Shown one piece after another: positions 13,476 to 25,399 of a stretch of 64,000 nt of DNA. Where the stretch lies: positions 4,960,001-5,024,000 of the forward strand of contig JBBMOL010000038.1 of the NCBI GenBank assembly GCA_037954665.1, written 5' to 3'. The DNA comes from Laguncularia racemosa. Taxonomy: Eukaryota; Streptophyta; Magnoliopsida; Myrtales; Combretaceae. The notes under the pieces are model-generated. The model did not search any database. It saw only the letters and a program-made list of their open reading frames with translations, and had not been told where the DNA came from. Each line of letters opens with the position of its first letter. Position 1 is the first letter of the stretch. The position numbers and the translations under genes are program-made.

Positions 13476-14119
13476 TAGAGGTGTTTATAATTTGGTTTGG
13501 TTCGATTCATAGGTCGAACTAAACCGAACTATATATAAATGGTTTGATTTATACCTTTAATGAACCAAATTGCTTTTAACGGTTTGAAACTCTAAACCAA
13601 ACCACTTAAAATGTAGCTCGATTTGGTTAAGTTCGGTTTAAACTATTTTAAAAAACACCTTATTCTGGTTGATAGTATTAATAGTCATTAAAATTTTTAA
13701 CCAAATATTGATTTTTAAATTGAAGAACATTGTATAAGAATATAAGCCATATAATATTATATTATAGTAATATTACATTTTAGATGATAATGAAGGCACA
13801 CTTGTTTACATGAGAGGTGAGAGATGAAGGCGAAGGAAAAAGAGTAGACCGTGGAGATTAAGAATATAATGTGAGTTGATGTAAAAGAAAAGGTAAATAA
13901 GATTAGACAAAAATGTTAATAGGTTAAAAAAAATGTTGCTTAATTTTTATTTTTTAATAAGAAACAGTTAGGTTCGGATTCAAGTGGTTTGGTTCGATTT
14001 AACCTCTAGAACCAAACAACAAAACATTTGAATTGCTTACAAACCGAGTTAAAATATTAAAAAAAAAACATATTTTATAATTCAATTTGATTTTGAGTTT
14101 AGTTTGATGAATAGCTCAA
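13476..14119. mobile_element. Possible hAT-like small element
   Basis: The left end starts TAGAGGTGTTTATAATTTGG. The reverse complement of the right end starts TTGAGCTATTCATCAAACT, which matches it at spaced positions. The interior has many GGTTTGGTTCG and AACCGAAC words near both ends, as in plant hAT-derived MITEs. No matching 8-base duplication was found, so boundaries and class are tentative. Confidence 0.35.
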
Positions 14120-16800
14120 TAACATATTGACAAGTGGTTTTATGGAGAAAGCAATAATAACTTTGCACCTTCCGTAATCCATTCCAACCTGTCTTCATAT
14201 CAATGTTCTTCGGGATTCGTATTCTATAAATAAATGCTGCTATCGGAAAATCCATTCCATTTCCATGATATATGGAAAGTTAAAATTTGAAAATAATTCA
14301 TGAAAAATTAGAATGGTTTCAATTAGCATAATTAGGAGCTAATGGAACATGCACCGGCCCACAATACAAGTGCCAAACTTAAAAGGGATGACTTTATCAC
14401 AATAAAAATGAAATAATTATATTCCTACTTATTTAAGAAAAAAATACATGTGAAAGTTATTAACAAAAGAAACAAAAGTAAAATAAAGATAAAAATTTCA
14501 ACCTTGTGTTTTTTTAGATTATTTTGGATTATGCTACGACAGAATTTGAAAGATAAATGAAGAGCTTTACATTTTCAAATTATTTTCATTAAAATTCTCA
14601 AAACACGGTGTAATTGAGTTTTCTAAATTTAAGTCGCTTTTTGTTCAAATAATTCAAACTAAGCTAAGATATATAAAGAATTAGGGCTTCCTAAGGAATG
14701 AAATGTATCCAGCTACCCTATATATTATAATAATAATACAATAAGCTGCATTGGGATCATAAAGAGGAATTATAATTGATAGCTTTCACGAAAAATCAAA
14801 TTGGCCATTGAGGAATCCGATGATCAAGCATGAAGGAGAAGCAACAAAACAACACATCCTTTGATGGCCAAATATTCCACCCCCAAAGAAACGACATGTA
14901 AAGTTCCAAAATTTGTCTCATTTCAGCTACAAAACTGAATTATTAAATGGCTTTTCGTTCAGAAAATGATATTATAATAATATTATAGCCATGATATTTT
15001 TTCTTTTCCCTGGAAATGACATAGAGATTTAGAACTCGAGGTCCATTATGCTAATGAGAAAAAAGCTTTATTTCCGGTTGGTCGCCATTGTGGAAGAAAC
15101 TGTAGTCCTCCTTCGCAAAAGTACCTTTTTCAGTTTTAAAAGGAAAAGTAGGTTAGCTTGTTGCACGGGTTTTGGAGCAAGAAAATCAGCTCTTTTCATG
15201 ACAACCTTTTTCCTCGCTACACGTTTGATGAGGGCTTCTTTGAATCATTTAACTAAGGTAAGTGATTCATTTTGAATTTCTCGACTTCCATTCACGAAAG
15301 TTAGATGTGAACTTTAGAGGACCAAATACGATCTTTCAAAGATGATAGTGCTTCAAATAGTTTAAGTAATCAAAGCTATCATTTACCTACTATATGACAA
15401 TAAGTATTGAGTCATTGAGTGTGTATCTTAAAAGTTGAGGCACTTGTTTATTTGGGTTATTTGACTAACCATAGTTCTACTATCTTATGAATATCTTAAA
15501 GAGAAAAATGTATTATCTTTTGACTTATCTAATCACCTACCCATTTTTTTAAAAATAAAAGAGAAAAAAGAAAAGCTACTTAGTAATAAAAAGAAAAATC
15601 GCATACCAATTTTAACTAAAAGTCATAAAAAATTGGGTTTATAAATTACATAACAAGAATGGGCCTTTGGGAGCATGTATCAACACTTGAGATACTTATC
15701 TTAATTGCTTAAATAATTTAAGTTTCACTCTTGTTAATATTTTAAAACGTTTAAGTTGTTACATTTAACTTATCTAAATACTCATCCATTTAATTAAATT
15801 GAAAAAAAAATAAAAGAAAAACAACTAGTAATGAAAAGAAAATTTTCTTCAAATTTTGAGGATTTTTTTTTTGTTTACTTTGAATTTACCATGTTCCACA
15901 ATTGGGAAGAAGTGTTATTAAGTTTTGGTGGGCGGTTCGTTTTCTTTTTAAACATTTTCTCATAGTATGGGTTTCGGGGGAGAATAATAGAGGGGTTAGC
16001 TAGGGACAAAAGAACGGGGTTTGGTCCGATTTTGTAGCTTAGCATACAAAGGTGGCAAACTGCCTAGGACCATGAAATTAAAAATATACGGCGAAGAAGC
16101 GACATGCCGCCTCCGACAAAGATTCTGGCAGTACGGAACAGAGACACATCCCATCCCTCTTCCTTTCTCTGAATATATCCTTAAAACAAAGTGCAAAGTA
16201 TAGATGATTGCGTATTCCTATGAACAACATCCATCATGTTGTAGCTCGGGTTTTAAGGGGTTGGTTTGTTTGTTTCTCGTATTGGAATTCGGTTCATCAA
16301 TATGGGTGATAGGGAATGTTTGGTCTGCCCTAGAGAATATACATTGTAGCTTCAAGAATTCCAGAAGAAGAAGAATATACCACATGTTACAGATTTAAGT
16401 TCATTTTCATAGAGGAACAGGAAATCTTTCGTTGTTGGAAATTGAAGGAAGCTGTGGAGTTCTCTAGATCAGCTATCTTTTGACTGCATTGGAGAAAAAG
16501 AAGACTACTAATATTTATGTACACATATTTGTATGCGATCGGAAAAAAATGGCAGCATAAAATTAAGTTGAGGGTTTAATTTTGCACAGCGTAAAGACTA
16601 CTAGGGGTCATCAAAGTTCCTAAAATTACTAAATTCAACACTTTATGGCCAAAATTACCTATAAAGTCTGATAATCTATTGAAATTCGTCACTTAAATCA
16701 AATCTAGTAAATATTTTTTAAACAGATTTCCACTTTATGTCACTAAATTTTTGCAATAATATTATACCAACATCCAAGGTCACTTGTTTTGCAAAAAACA
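14120..16800. other. Intergenic, no gene recognised
   Basis: Two less AT-rich patches, about 15030-15290 and about 15960-16460, hold open frames of about 60-75 codons on both strands. None carries motifs I recognise, and splice-like signals around them are weak. They could be decayed exons. The remainder is plain AT-rich sequence. Confidence 0.4.
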
Positions 16801-16814
16801 TATGTGAAAACTGC

Positions 16815-17110
16815 AAATAATCCTCCTAAACTTTAATCTAAGTGTGATACATCATTTAAACTTTCAAGTTTTGCAAATAATCTTTTTAAGCTTTAATAAA
16901 TTAGCAATATAAAAGACACTAACTTTTTTGAGTTAAATAAAACACCTTAAGTTCAAAGTTTAAGGATTATTAAAAAACATTTTAATAAGTACAAGGGGTG
17001 TTTTCGCTCAAAAATTTAGAGGAGTTATAAACAACTTTTGCAAGTTATTTACTAAATTATCAATGTTTAGAGGGTGATTTATAATATTTGAAAGTTTAGG
17101 AGGGGAGTTG
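16815..17110. repeat. Foldback (MITE-like) inverted repeat
   Basis: TCCTCCTAAACTTT at about 16821 reappears in reverse complement at about 17090-17105 (AAAGTTTAGGAGGGGAG). The arms continue inward with diverged but recognisable phrases built from CTAAACTTT and GCAAATAA words. The whole unit is about 290 bases. No clear target duplication was seen. Confidence 0.42.
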
Positions 17111-18300
17111 ATAGCCATTTCTAACTTGGCTCTAAGCTTAATGAAATGCTCATTTCGCCTTAGCCTAAGAAGCTCTCAGCCTGACCCATACGACTCCTTC
17201 TCATAGGAAGTAGATAGGTTGTTAGGAAAGTTATGTCCTAATAAGATGATTGAGGAATCATGATTGGCTTCAAAGCTTAAGGAACTTATGAAACATGAAA
17301 TAAGGCCAAGGGTACTTGATTCTTATGGGCACAAGAACATAGGTAAAGGCCAATTGATACCTATCTCTTGAGAGCTTGTATAAGTTAAGGATTCCTCCTG
17401 GATAAGTGATACTTGAATTACAAAGAATCAAACTAAGCTCATGTTGAACACACGACATACCTTCGTTTTTTTAATGTTATTGCCATGATTTCTCTACGCC
17501 CCTACACTGTGATTACATATGTTCATTTTGCAAGCCTTTTCCCTCTAAAGGAGAAAGGCTCAATTGCCACAAGAGAGCTAGATCAAGCATATAGAGAGCG
17601 AGAATTGCATCAACAAATTAGTTTATCCAAATAGGTTAAAGTTTTTTTTTTTTTGTGGGGGGGGGGGGGGGGGGGTGTTGTTGGGGTGAGGTGTGGGTAG
17701 GGGGCACTTGTGTGGGATTTATATTTGCATTTTGCCCAAAATTTCTAATCAACCATTGAATTACATATAAAAAAAAAAGATCAAGTATCAGAATATTAAC
17801 CATGGTTTTGATCAAAATTAAAGTTTAATGGTTGATTTTGATATATTTTTGCTCAAAAGGACTCATCCATTTTATTCAAATTATATAATTTCTTTTATGA
17901 GTTTCTAAAAATAAATATAAAAAAATTTAATTTAGATATTCCTTTTCTTTTTAGCTATCAAAATAAGATATCTCTTAAGATTAAAGTTTCTATTTAGTAT
18001 TGTAGCATATTTTTTATATTAGGAAAAATTACAAGAATATGACTAGTGTTTTAGCATTTTAATACAAACAGAGTCAATTGTGTTTTTTTAATTATTGTGT
18101 GATTGTTTTTGTATGTGTATAGAGGGTTTATAGTATCCAATTGATCACGTGCCAGTCACATACTGAATGACTTAAAAAGCCTCAATCTAATGACACATTA
18201 AAGGCTGTTGCTAGAGAGGGGCGAAGGAGGAGAAATAGGAAAACTTGATCGTGGAGTTATAAGACAAATGAGGATGAACTCAAAAATCGATAAACAGGTA
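17110..18300. other. Intergenic with a 19-base G run
   Basis: No gene is seen. A T tract followed by 19 consecutive G (17657-17675) and then GGGGT-rich sequence to about 17705 could form G-quadruplex structure. It is also a place where the base count of an assembly is least reliable. Confidence 0.55.
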
Positions 18301-18303
18301 CCT

Positions 18304-19706
18304 TGATAGATACATAATTAGACATGTATATTAAATAAGAATTAAAGTATTTCCCCTTAATTTTGGTGTGTTTTTGAAGGATTTTATTTTTAACTTGAGT
18401 AATATTTTTATTTTAGGGTTTTGATGGATTATTGAATTATTGTGTTAAAAAGAAAGAAAATGAATTAAATTTTACTCAATTTGGAGCTAGATAGAAAAAA
18501 TTATGAATTTTTTAAGATAAATACGGGCAGTAGACACAACTATGCTAGAATTGTGTTGAAGTGAAGTTTGAAGAAATAAATTACAAGGGTTACACAAAGG
18601 TGAGACACAACCATGTTTATTGGTTGTGTATCTCTTAGAAGTAATTATTTTCAAGCGTGACTTAAACACGGTTTTTAGACACAACCATGTTTAGACCATG
18701 TCAGCTATAGATTCCAATTTCCAGAAATTTTGTTCAATGATTTCAACATGACTTGAAGCACAACTGTATTGAACAACATATTGGTATTAAAACATAGTTT
18801 TAGACGCCTGCTATATAAAGAAAAAGAGGGAATTGACTTCATAACTTTTAGAAGACGTTTTCATAGGTTTTAAGATTCTTTTGGAGGCAGAGAAGAGCAT
18901 ATTCTTTTACTTCAAGAATTAGGGTTTTTCTTTTGAATTCTTTAACGATGCATGCTTTCTTATCGTTAAAGGATTTTAATTTTACTATATTAGAGCTTAA
19001 CTTTCTTAGTATCTAGACTTGTTGATCCTATAATTATTATGTGACTGGGTTTATTGCTATTTTAATGAAATCTTTAGTTTCTTAATTCAATCATGTTTTC
19101 TTAATTTTGTTAAAATTAATATTTTTAGGGTGTTATTTTAATTATTTGATATTATGCATTATAATTGAGAAATCTGATGTGTAATTGGATCTAACATGAT
19201 TGAAAAGAATTTGTGTAATCTTAAAGATAAGTTGTATGATTCTTCCGAAATTGATTTAATTGTTTTTTAGAGAATTCATTATTCTTAATACAATCTTGGA
19301 AATATACTATTATGAAGAGATTTAAATAGGTATTTTTGAGATTAGGGTTGATAAATTTGGGAAAGTTATTAATCTAATTTAGAAGTTCTCCCAATTAATG
19401 AAATTAAGGATGAATTTGAATAATTTTTGTTGATGTCACATAATGAATCCTAGGGTAATCAAAATCTAGATACTTGTCTTGCCATCTTGAAGTTAATTGC
19501 AATCTATTTTATTCTTCTTTCTTTCAATTGAGTCTTTAGTTTAGTAAATAATAATTAGTTATAGTTTTCAAATTAATTAATTTTTACAATTTATCAATGA
19601 GATAATAGGTTGTAAGCTAATATTAGCACTTGTAATCTCTATGGGACAATATTCGTATTTAATTCATTATATTACAAAATTTAATAGGTATATTTATCTT
19701 GTATAA
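18304..19706 (+). repeat. 5' LTR of the Athila-like element
   Basis: Starts TGATAGATACATAATTAG and aligns throughout with 22672-24061; both copies contain blocks such as ATTTTATTTTTAACTTGAG and CTTTTAGAAGAC. It ends just before a decayed primer site at about 19713-19729 (TAGCACTATACCAGGGA), which corresponds to the TGGCGCCGTTGCCGGGGA block of this lineage. The copies differ by many substitutions, so the insertion is old. Confidence 0.8.
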
Positions 19707-20107
19707 AGTTTTTAGCACTATACCAGGGATTGCGATATTAAGAATAATGATCAATTTATTAATTTAACCATTTTTTTAGTTTCTTATTTTCCATTTTCTT
19801 TTTCTACAACATTTGACCCAAAGTACTCTATCAGATGTGTTAATATTTAATCTAGAGATTGAAAAGATAGCTAGACGTTTAAGAAAGACAATTCGACAAA
19901 CAATGGAAGAAATAAATCAATGTTCTCCTCTAAGAATTAAGGTAGAAGAGGAAGAGGACGATTTGAAAATTATGGGTGACAAAAACCAAAACTAACAACG
20001 GACAATGTTTGATTACTAAAAACCTTCTTTGGTTAGAGCAAACTCTAATATTGTTAAACCACTCACTATTACTAATATTTTTCAGATTTAATCTTATATT
20101 ATACAAA

Positions 20108-20787
20108 TGGTGAAACAATTTGTGCAATTCGATAGCCTACAAGGTGAGGACCTCAATGCTCACATATCATGTTTTCTAGAGACCTATGACACTTTTAAGA
20201 TTAATGAGGCTTTTGATGATGCAATTAAGTTGCGACTCTTTCCTTTCTTATTAAGAGGTCAACAAAAAAAAAAAGGTTGAGTTCACTTCCAAGAGAATCC
20301 ATTGCAATATGGGATGGTATGGCTTAGAAATTTCTTGGAAAATATTTCTCACCTGCTAAAACAGCCAAGCTTCAAAAAGACACATTGCCATATGCTCAAT
20401 TAGAGGTTGAGACCTTGTATAATACTTGGGAAAGATACAAGGAGCTATTGAGGTAATGCCCACATTATGGTTTCCCTCTATAGATGTAAATCTAAACCTT
20501 TTATAATAGTTTTAATTTGTCAACTAAGCTAATGGTAAATGTTGCTATTGGAGGAACATTGAACACTAAAACGCCCAAAGAAATCTAATATTTGATTGAG
20601 GACATGGCTGAATAGTTCTCAATGGAAAGGTGCTAAGGTGAGAAACAGGGTTACAGGTATCTATAGGTTGGATGCATTGACAACTTTAGCCAACAAGGTT
20701 GATGCAATTGGTAGGAAATTAGATGCACTCTCTATATATCTCCAACATAATTCAGGAGAAGCAAGTGTACAGAGTTTTCAAACATAA
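20108..20787 (+). pseudogene. Athila-like gag remnant
   Basis: Reading from ATG 20108, the product contains HISCFLETYDTFKIN and DAIKLRLFPFLLRG, which correspond to the conserved core of Athila-type Gag (the capsid-like protein that packages element RNA). After a stop at about 20278-20280, further blocks follow in changing frames: FSPAKTAKLQ, TLYNTWERYKELLR and then TGIYRLDALTTLANKVDAI near 20655-20715. Stops and frameshifts separate the blocks, so no full protein can be made. Confidence 0.72.
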
Positions 20788-21529
20788 GACCAATGGGAAC
20801 AAGCAAACTATTTAGGAAAACTATCTAGACCTTAGAACAATCCATATAATAATATCTATAATCTAAGATGGAGGAATCATCTAAATTTCTCTTAGAATAA
20901 TCAAAATCAAAATCAGTAAAGGATGAATTTGCCTCCACCAAGATTCCAATGACCCCCACCATAAGAGAAGAAATCAGGTTTGAAAGAGCTTTTAACTAAT
21001 TATATTCAAACTAACTGTGGAATATTAAAACTTCTTTGAGAAATCAAGAAGCCTTTATTCATAACTTGGAAAATTAAGTGGGCCAACTTGTAAAAATGAT
21101 AGCTAAAAGGTAGCAAGAGACACTGCTAGGAAACACTAAGACTAATTCTAAGGAGAATATGGGAGTAGTAACCCTTAAAAGTGGAGAGGAATTGCAAGTT
21201 GAGCATAAAATTATTAGGGAGTCATAAAAGAAAAAAGAAGAAGTTAAAGAAAAAGAGAGTATCGAGCCATATAAAGTGAAGGAATATAGACCACCAATAC
21301 CTTATTTTTAATGCCTTAAGAAGGATCGCTTAGATGAGTAATTTAGTAAGTTCCTTGATCTTTTAAGAAGTTACATATCAACTTACCTTTTATTGATGCT
21401 TTATCACAAATGTCAAAATATACAAAGTTCTCGTGGGACTTGTTTTCTAATAAGAGGAAGTAGAAGGAGCTTTCAATTGTTACATTAAATGGGGAATGAT
21501 CGACGATCCTTCAAAACAAGTTGTTTGAG

Positions 21530-21935
21530 AAACTAAAAGATCTAGAGAGTTTTACTATTCCTTGTTTAATTGATAACTTGTTAGTTGGTAAAGCCTTAAC
21601 AGATTTAAGAGCAAGTATTAATCTATTACTATAAAAATTATTTCAAAAACTAGAGTTAAGAGAGCCAAAACTCACACATACGAGTTTGCAACTAGGTGAT
21701 AGATCTATCACATACCCTAAAGGAATTATAAAGAATGTGTTCGTCTAAGTAAGAAAGTTTATTTTTCCTAGAGATTTTGTTATACTTATCATGGATGAGG
21801 ATATAGAAGTACCTCTTATACTAGGTACAATTAAGGCTATTATTGATATTAGTGATGATAGACTCATTTTGAGGGTAGGAGATGAAGAGACAATTTTTAA
21901 AGTGTTTAAAGTTATGAAAAAATCTGTTGATTAGG
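21530..21935 (+). pseudogene. Athila-like retropepsin remnant
   Basis: The frame reads FTIPCLIDNLLVGKALTDLR followed by ASINLLL and, further on, RSITYPKGI, FIFPRDFVILIMDED and EVPLILG, which are the landmarks of the aspartic protease of this Gypsy lineage. The active-site block normally reads DLGAS; here it is DLRAS (D codon at 21602-21604), and a stop follows shortly after. It is not functional. Confidence 0.7.
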
Positions 21936-22135
21936 ATGATACATATTATTGCCTAGATGCTACTAATTTCTCTATTATTAATTGTGTGCAAGAGATGTTA
22001 TCCAAGGATCTCTTATAGTGCTATTTACAAAAAGGGGTAGAAGAAGAAGTAAAAATCCTTGAGTGTATTGAAATTGCAGCTCAATTAGGAGCCAACAATT
22101 CCATTATTGGGAAGAAGGGATTTGAGTAAATCTAT

Positions 22136-22450
22136 ATGATGAAGGAAATCAAGCTAAAACCATCCATTGAAGATCCGCCAGTAATAGAATTGAAGCAGCT
22201 TCCTAATTATCTAGAATGTGCCTTTTTAGAGAAGGATTCTAAGCTATCGGTGATCATAACTTTCAACTTAAAAACAAATCAAAAGAAGAAATTACTAAAG
22301 GTGCTCAAGAAACACAAGAAGGCCATTACATGGAAAATCTCAAACATAAAGGGGATTAGTCCTTCATTTTGCACCTATAAAATTTTAATGGAGGAAGATT
22401 TTAAACCAATGGTGCAACCTCAAAGAAGACTAAACCCTAATATAAAGTAG
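22136..22450 (+). pseudogene. Athila-like segment preceding reverse transcriptase
   Basis: An open stretch of 104 codons includes VLKKHKKAITWKISNIKGIS and QPQRRLNPNIK. These match the region just N-terminal to reverse transcriptase in Athila polyproteins. After the stop at 22450 a few more homologous words appear (near VCINYQKFND, about 22615-22650), and then the 3' LTR begins. The polymerase active site itself is absent. Confidence 0.72.
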
Positions 22451-22671
22451 TCAAAGTTGAAATGATCAAGTTACTATATGCATGTATGATTTATCTAATT
22501 TTTGACAACTCGTGAGTCAGTCATGTGTAGGTAGTATGCAAGAAAGGAGGGATGATGGTAGTTCCCAACGAGAAGAACAAATTGATCCCTATGCTCATAG
22601 TTATGGGCCAGAGAGTATGCATTAACTACCAAAAATTTAATGATGCCATGTTTAGCAAGTCATATGTATTA

Positions 22672-24061
22672 TTATAGATACATAATTAGATATGTATATT
22701 AAGTGAGAATTAAAATATTTTCCCTAATTTTTGTGTGTTTTCTAAGGATTTTATTTTTAACTTGAGAAATATTTTGATTTTAGGGATTTAATGAATTATT
22801 AAGTCAAAAAAGAATAAAATGAATCAAATTTTACTTAATTTGGAGTTAAATAGAAGAACTTATGATTTTTTTAAGATAAACACAAGCGGCAAACATGAAT
22901 ATGCCAAAATCATGTTGAACTGAAGTTTGAAGAAATAAATTACGAGGGTTACACTAGGGCAAGACACGATCGTATCTATTGGTCGTGTATCTCTTGGAAG
23001 TAATTATTTTCAAGTGTAACTTAGACACGACCATGTATAAACCATGTTAATTGCAGATTTTAGTTTCAAAAATTTTATTCGAACAATTTCAACATGACTT
23101 GAAGCATAACCATATTAAACAACGTGTTGACATTAAAACAGAGTTTTGGATACTTTCTATATAAAGGAAAAGAGAGAACCAACTTTATAACTTTTAGAAG
23201 ACATTTTCATAGGTTTTAGGATTCTTTTGGAGGGAAAGAATAGCACATTCTTTTATTTCAAGAATTATGGTTTTTCTTTTGAATTCTTTAGTGATGCATG
23301 CTCTCTTATCATTGAAGGATTTTGATTTCATTATGATTAGAGCTTAAACATTTTAGTATATAGACTTTTGAATCCTAAGATTATTATGTGACTGGGTTCA
23401 TTGTTATTTTAATGAAATCTTTAGTTTCTTGATTCAATTATGTGTTCTTGATTTTGTTTAAATTAATATTTTTAAGGTGTTACTCTAATTATTTGATATT
23501 TTACATTATGATTGAGAAATTTGATGTGTAATTAGATCTAATATGATTGAAAGGAATTTGTGTAATCTTATGGATAAGTTGTATGATTCTTTTGAAATTG
23601 ATTCAATTATTTTTCAAAGAATTCATTGTTCTTAATATATTATTGGAAATATGCTGTTATGAAGATATTTAAATAATTATTTTTGATATTAGGGTTGATA
23701 AACTTGAGAAAGTTGTTGATCTAATTTATGAATTCTCCTGGTCAATGAAATTAAAGATGAATTTGAATAATTTTTGTTGATACCACATAATAAATCTTAG
23801 GGGAATCAAAATTTAGATAATTGTCTTGCCATCTTAAAGTTAATTACAATATGTTTTACTCTTCTTCTTCTTTTTTTTTAATTGAGTTCTTTGTTTAGTA
23901 GATAATAATTAATTATAGTTTTTAAATTAATTGATCTTTACAATTTATCGATTAGATAATAAAGTATAGGTTAATATTGATACTTATAATATCTTTTGGA
24001 CGATATCCGTATTCAATTTCACTATATTACAAAATTTGATTAGTAGATATGTCTTGCATCA
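22672..24061 (+). repeat. 3' LTR of the Athila-like element
   Basis: About 1390 bases aligning with 18304-19706. It begins TTATAGATACATAATTAG, with T in place of the G of the terminal TG, and ends CTTGCATCA. It is followed by CACCT, the right-hand target duplication. The purine tract expected immediately before it is missing, consistent with the internal deletion running up to the LTR. Confidence 0.8.
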
Positions 24062-24286
24062 CACCTCCACCTCCTCATTTGAAACAAGAAGATTAGATAA
24101 ACACAACTATATTGTCGAAGCTTCAATCTCAAGGATCAAGCACCTAATCAAGTAAAGAACATCTAACTTCTGCTCTAGAATAGTGAAATCACTTGTTTCT
24201 ATCTTGATACCTTTTTCTAATCATATTCTTTCCATTTATCATCAATTCAAGATTTCCCTAAAGTTATTTGAAGCTTGAGATCATAA

Positions 24287-24600
24287 GGCATGCACATAAC
24301 CGATCACACGTGTCAATTTCTTGTTGATATGTTGATTTCATGGTCATCTAAAAAACAAAATATGATTGCATTACCAATAGTAGGATCAAAATATGCTTTT
24401 GTAGATAATTGCATTACTCAAATTTTATGGATATCACTGAAATTAATAGATCAGGATTTTGGTATTGAAAATATTTTAATACTTTGTGATGATCAAAGTT
24501 AGATAAATATTTCTAAAGACCCTAACATTGATTTTAAAGGGATTATTTACCAAGATAAAATGGGTCTTGGTAACTTCCATATTGTTTATATTTCTTATGA
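24287..24600 (+). pseudogene. Copia RNase H fragment (Sire-like)
   Basis: The reading frame contains TCQFL, LISWSSKKQN, CITQILW, ENILILCDDQS and, after a stop at 24500-24502, INISKDPN. This order is that of the RNase H end of Ty1/Copia polyproteins, closest in my judgement to the Sire group (normally SWSSKKQN, then AEAEY, then the CDN/SAI block). The AEAEY block is not recognisable and no LTRs flank it. It is a scrap adjoining the Athila-like 3' LTR. Confidence 0.65.
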
Positions 24601-25178
24601 TTTATAGTAAGGTTAATATTATTTACTTACTACATTGCATTACTTTATCACGGGGGATTTCGGTTGATTTATGTACCTTATAATGGAAAAGGTAAGGTTT
24701 TTTGTCCTCTTTTCTTGTATTATTTTAATATGTTAACAAAATTTTGGGGATTGCATCCTCACCCTCACCCCATTTAAGGGTTTTTTTTTCTTCTAAAATA
24801 AAAGGTCGTCCATTTAATAGATCTTAATCAAGTTTGCAATCCATATAAGTGAAGAAGAATATCAAATAATAAAATTATTTACAAGGATAAAATGTTATAA
24901 TATGATTTTAGAAAATCAACCCCTCTTTCTCTCTCTCACATACACACATACAAAATTACCTTTACAATGTTACGCATTTGCTTCCATAAGGAGCAAAGAG
25001 AGAAAGTCCATGTTTCACCCTTCAAGTGTAGATAGTATCAATCAAACTGAAAATTCAGAAAAAAAGAGGATTGCTCTACGATTATATAAAAGGTTTTGCC
25101 TTCGTCGTCGTTTCATGATTGTCTTGTTTACTTGGTCTCATAGATTTCACTCAAATTTTACTCTTGATTACTGAGTTA
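24600..25178. other. Intergenic, no gene recognised
   Basis: Contains a 90-codon open frame (24902-25174) that has no recognisable motif and runs through a CT/CA-rich tract. I do not call it a gene. Confidence 0.4.
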
Positions 25179-25186
25179 ATTAATAT

Positions 25187-25385
25187 AGGAATAAAGGTAG
25201 GGGAAGTGTTTGTACTTTTGGATTTTGATATTTTAGTATTTATTTCTTTTTTATAATTTAATATTTATAGTTTGAAGTAAAGTATAATTTAGTATTTCTG
25301 TTAAATATTAAATTATAAAAGAATGAAATTTTAGATATTAAATTATTCAAATTCGAAAATATAAACATATTTATACTTTTTTCCT
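25187..25385. mobile_element. Foldback MITE with 8-bp target duplications
   Basis: The 199-base unit is almost entirely a long imperfect inverted repeat. AGGAATAAAGG at the left pairs with the reverse complement of CTTTTTTCCT at the right, and TTTTATAATTTAATATTTA near the centre pairs with AAATATTAAATTATAAAA. It is flanked by perfect 8-base repeats ATTAATAT at 25179-25186 and 25386-25393. An 8-base duplication suggests a hAT enzyme, but the arms are too AT-rich to class firmly. Confidence 0.68.
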
Positions 25386-25399
25386 ATTAATATATTGTT

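Larger units (their letters stand above)
18304..24061 (+). mobile_element. Athila-like Ty3/Gypsy retrotransposon, internally deleted
   Basis: Two direct repeats of about 1.4 kb flank a gag-protease remnant on the + strand. The flanking five bases are TACCT (18299-18303) and CACCT (24062-24066), a target duplication with one mismatch. Gag, protease and the segment just before reverse transcriptase resemble Athila-lineage polyproteins. The interior is only about 3 kb, so the reverse transcriptase core, RNase H, integrase and purine tract are missing. Many stops make it inactive. Confidence 0.82.

Noticed and set aside
15996..16203. Paired + and - open frames of 60-66 codons
   Set aside because: No recognisable domain, no clear splice sites; listed only as an unexplained patch.
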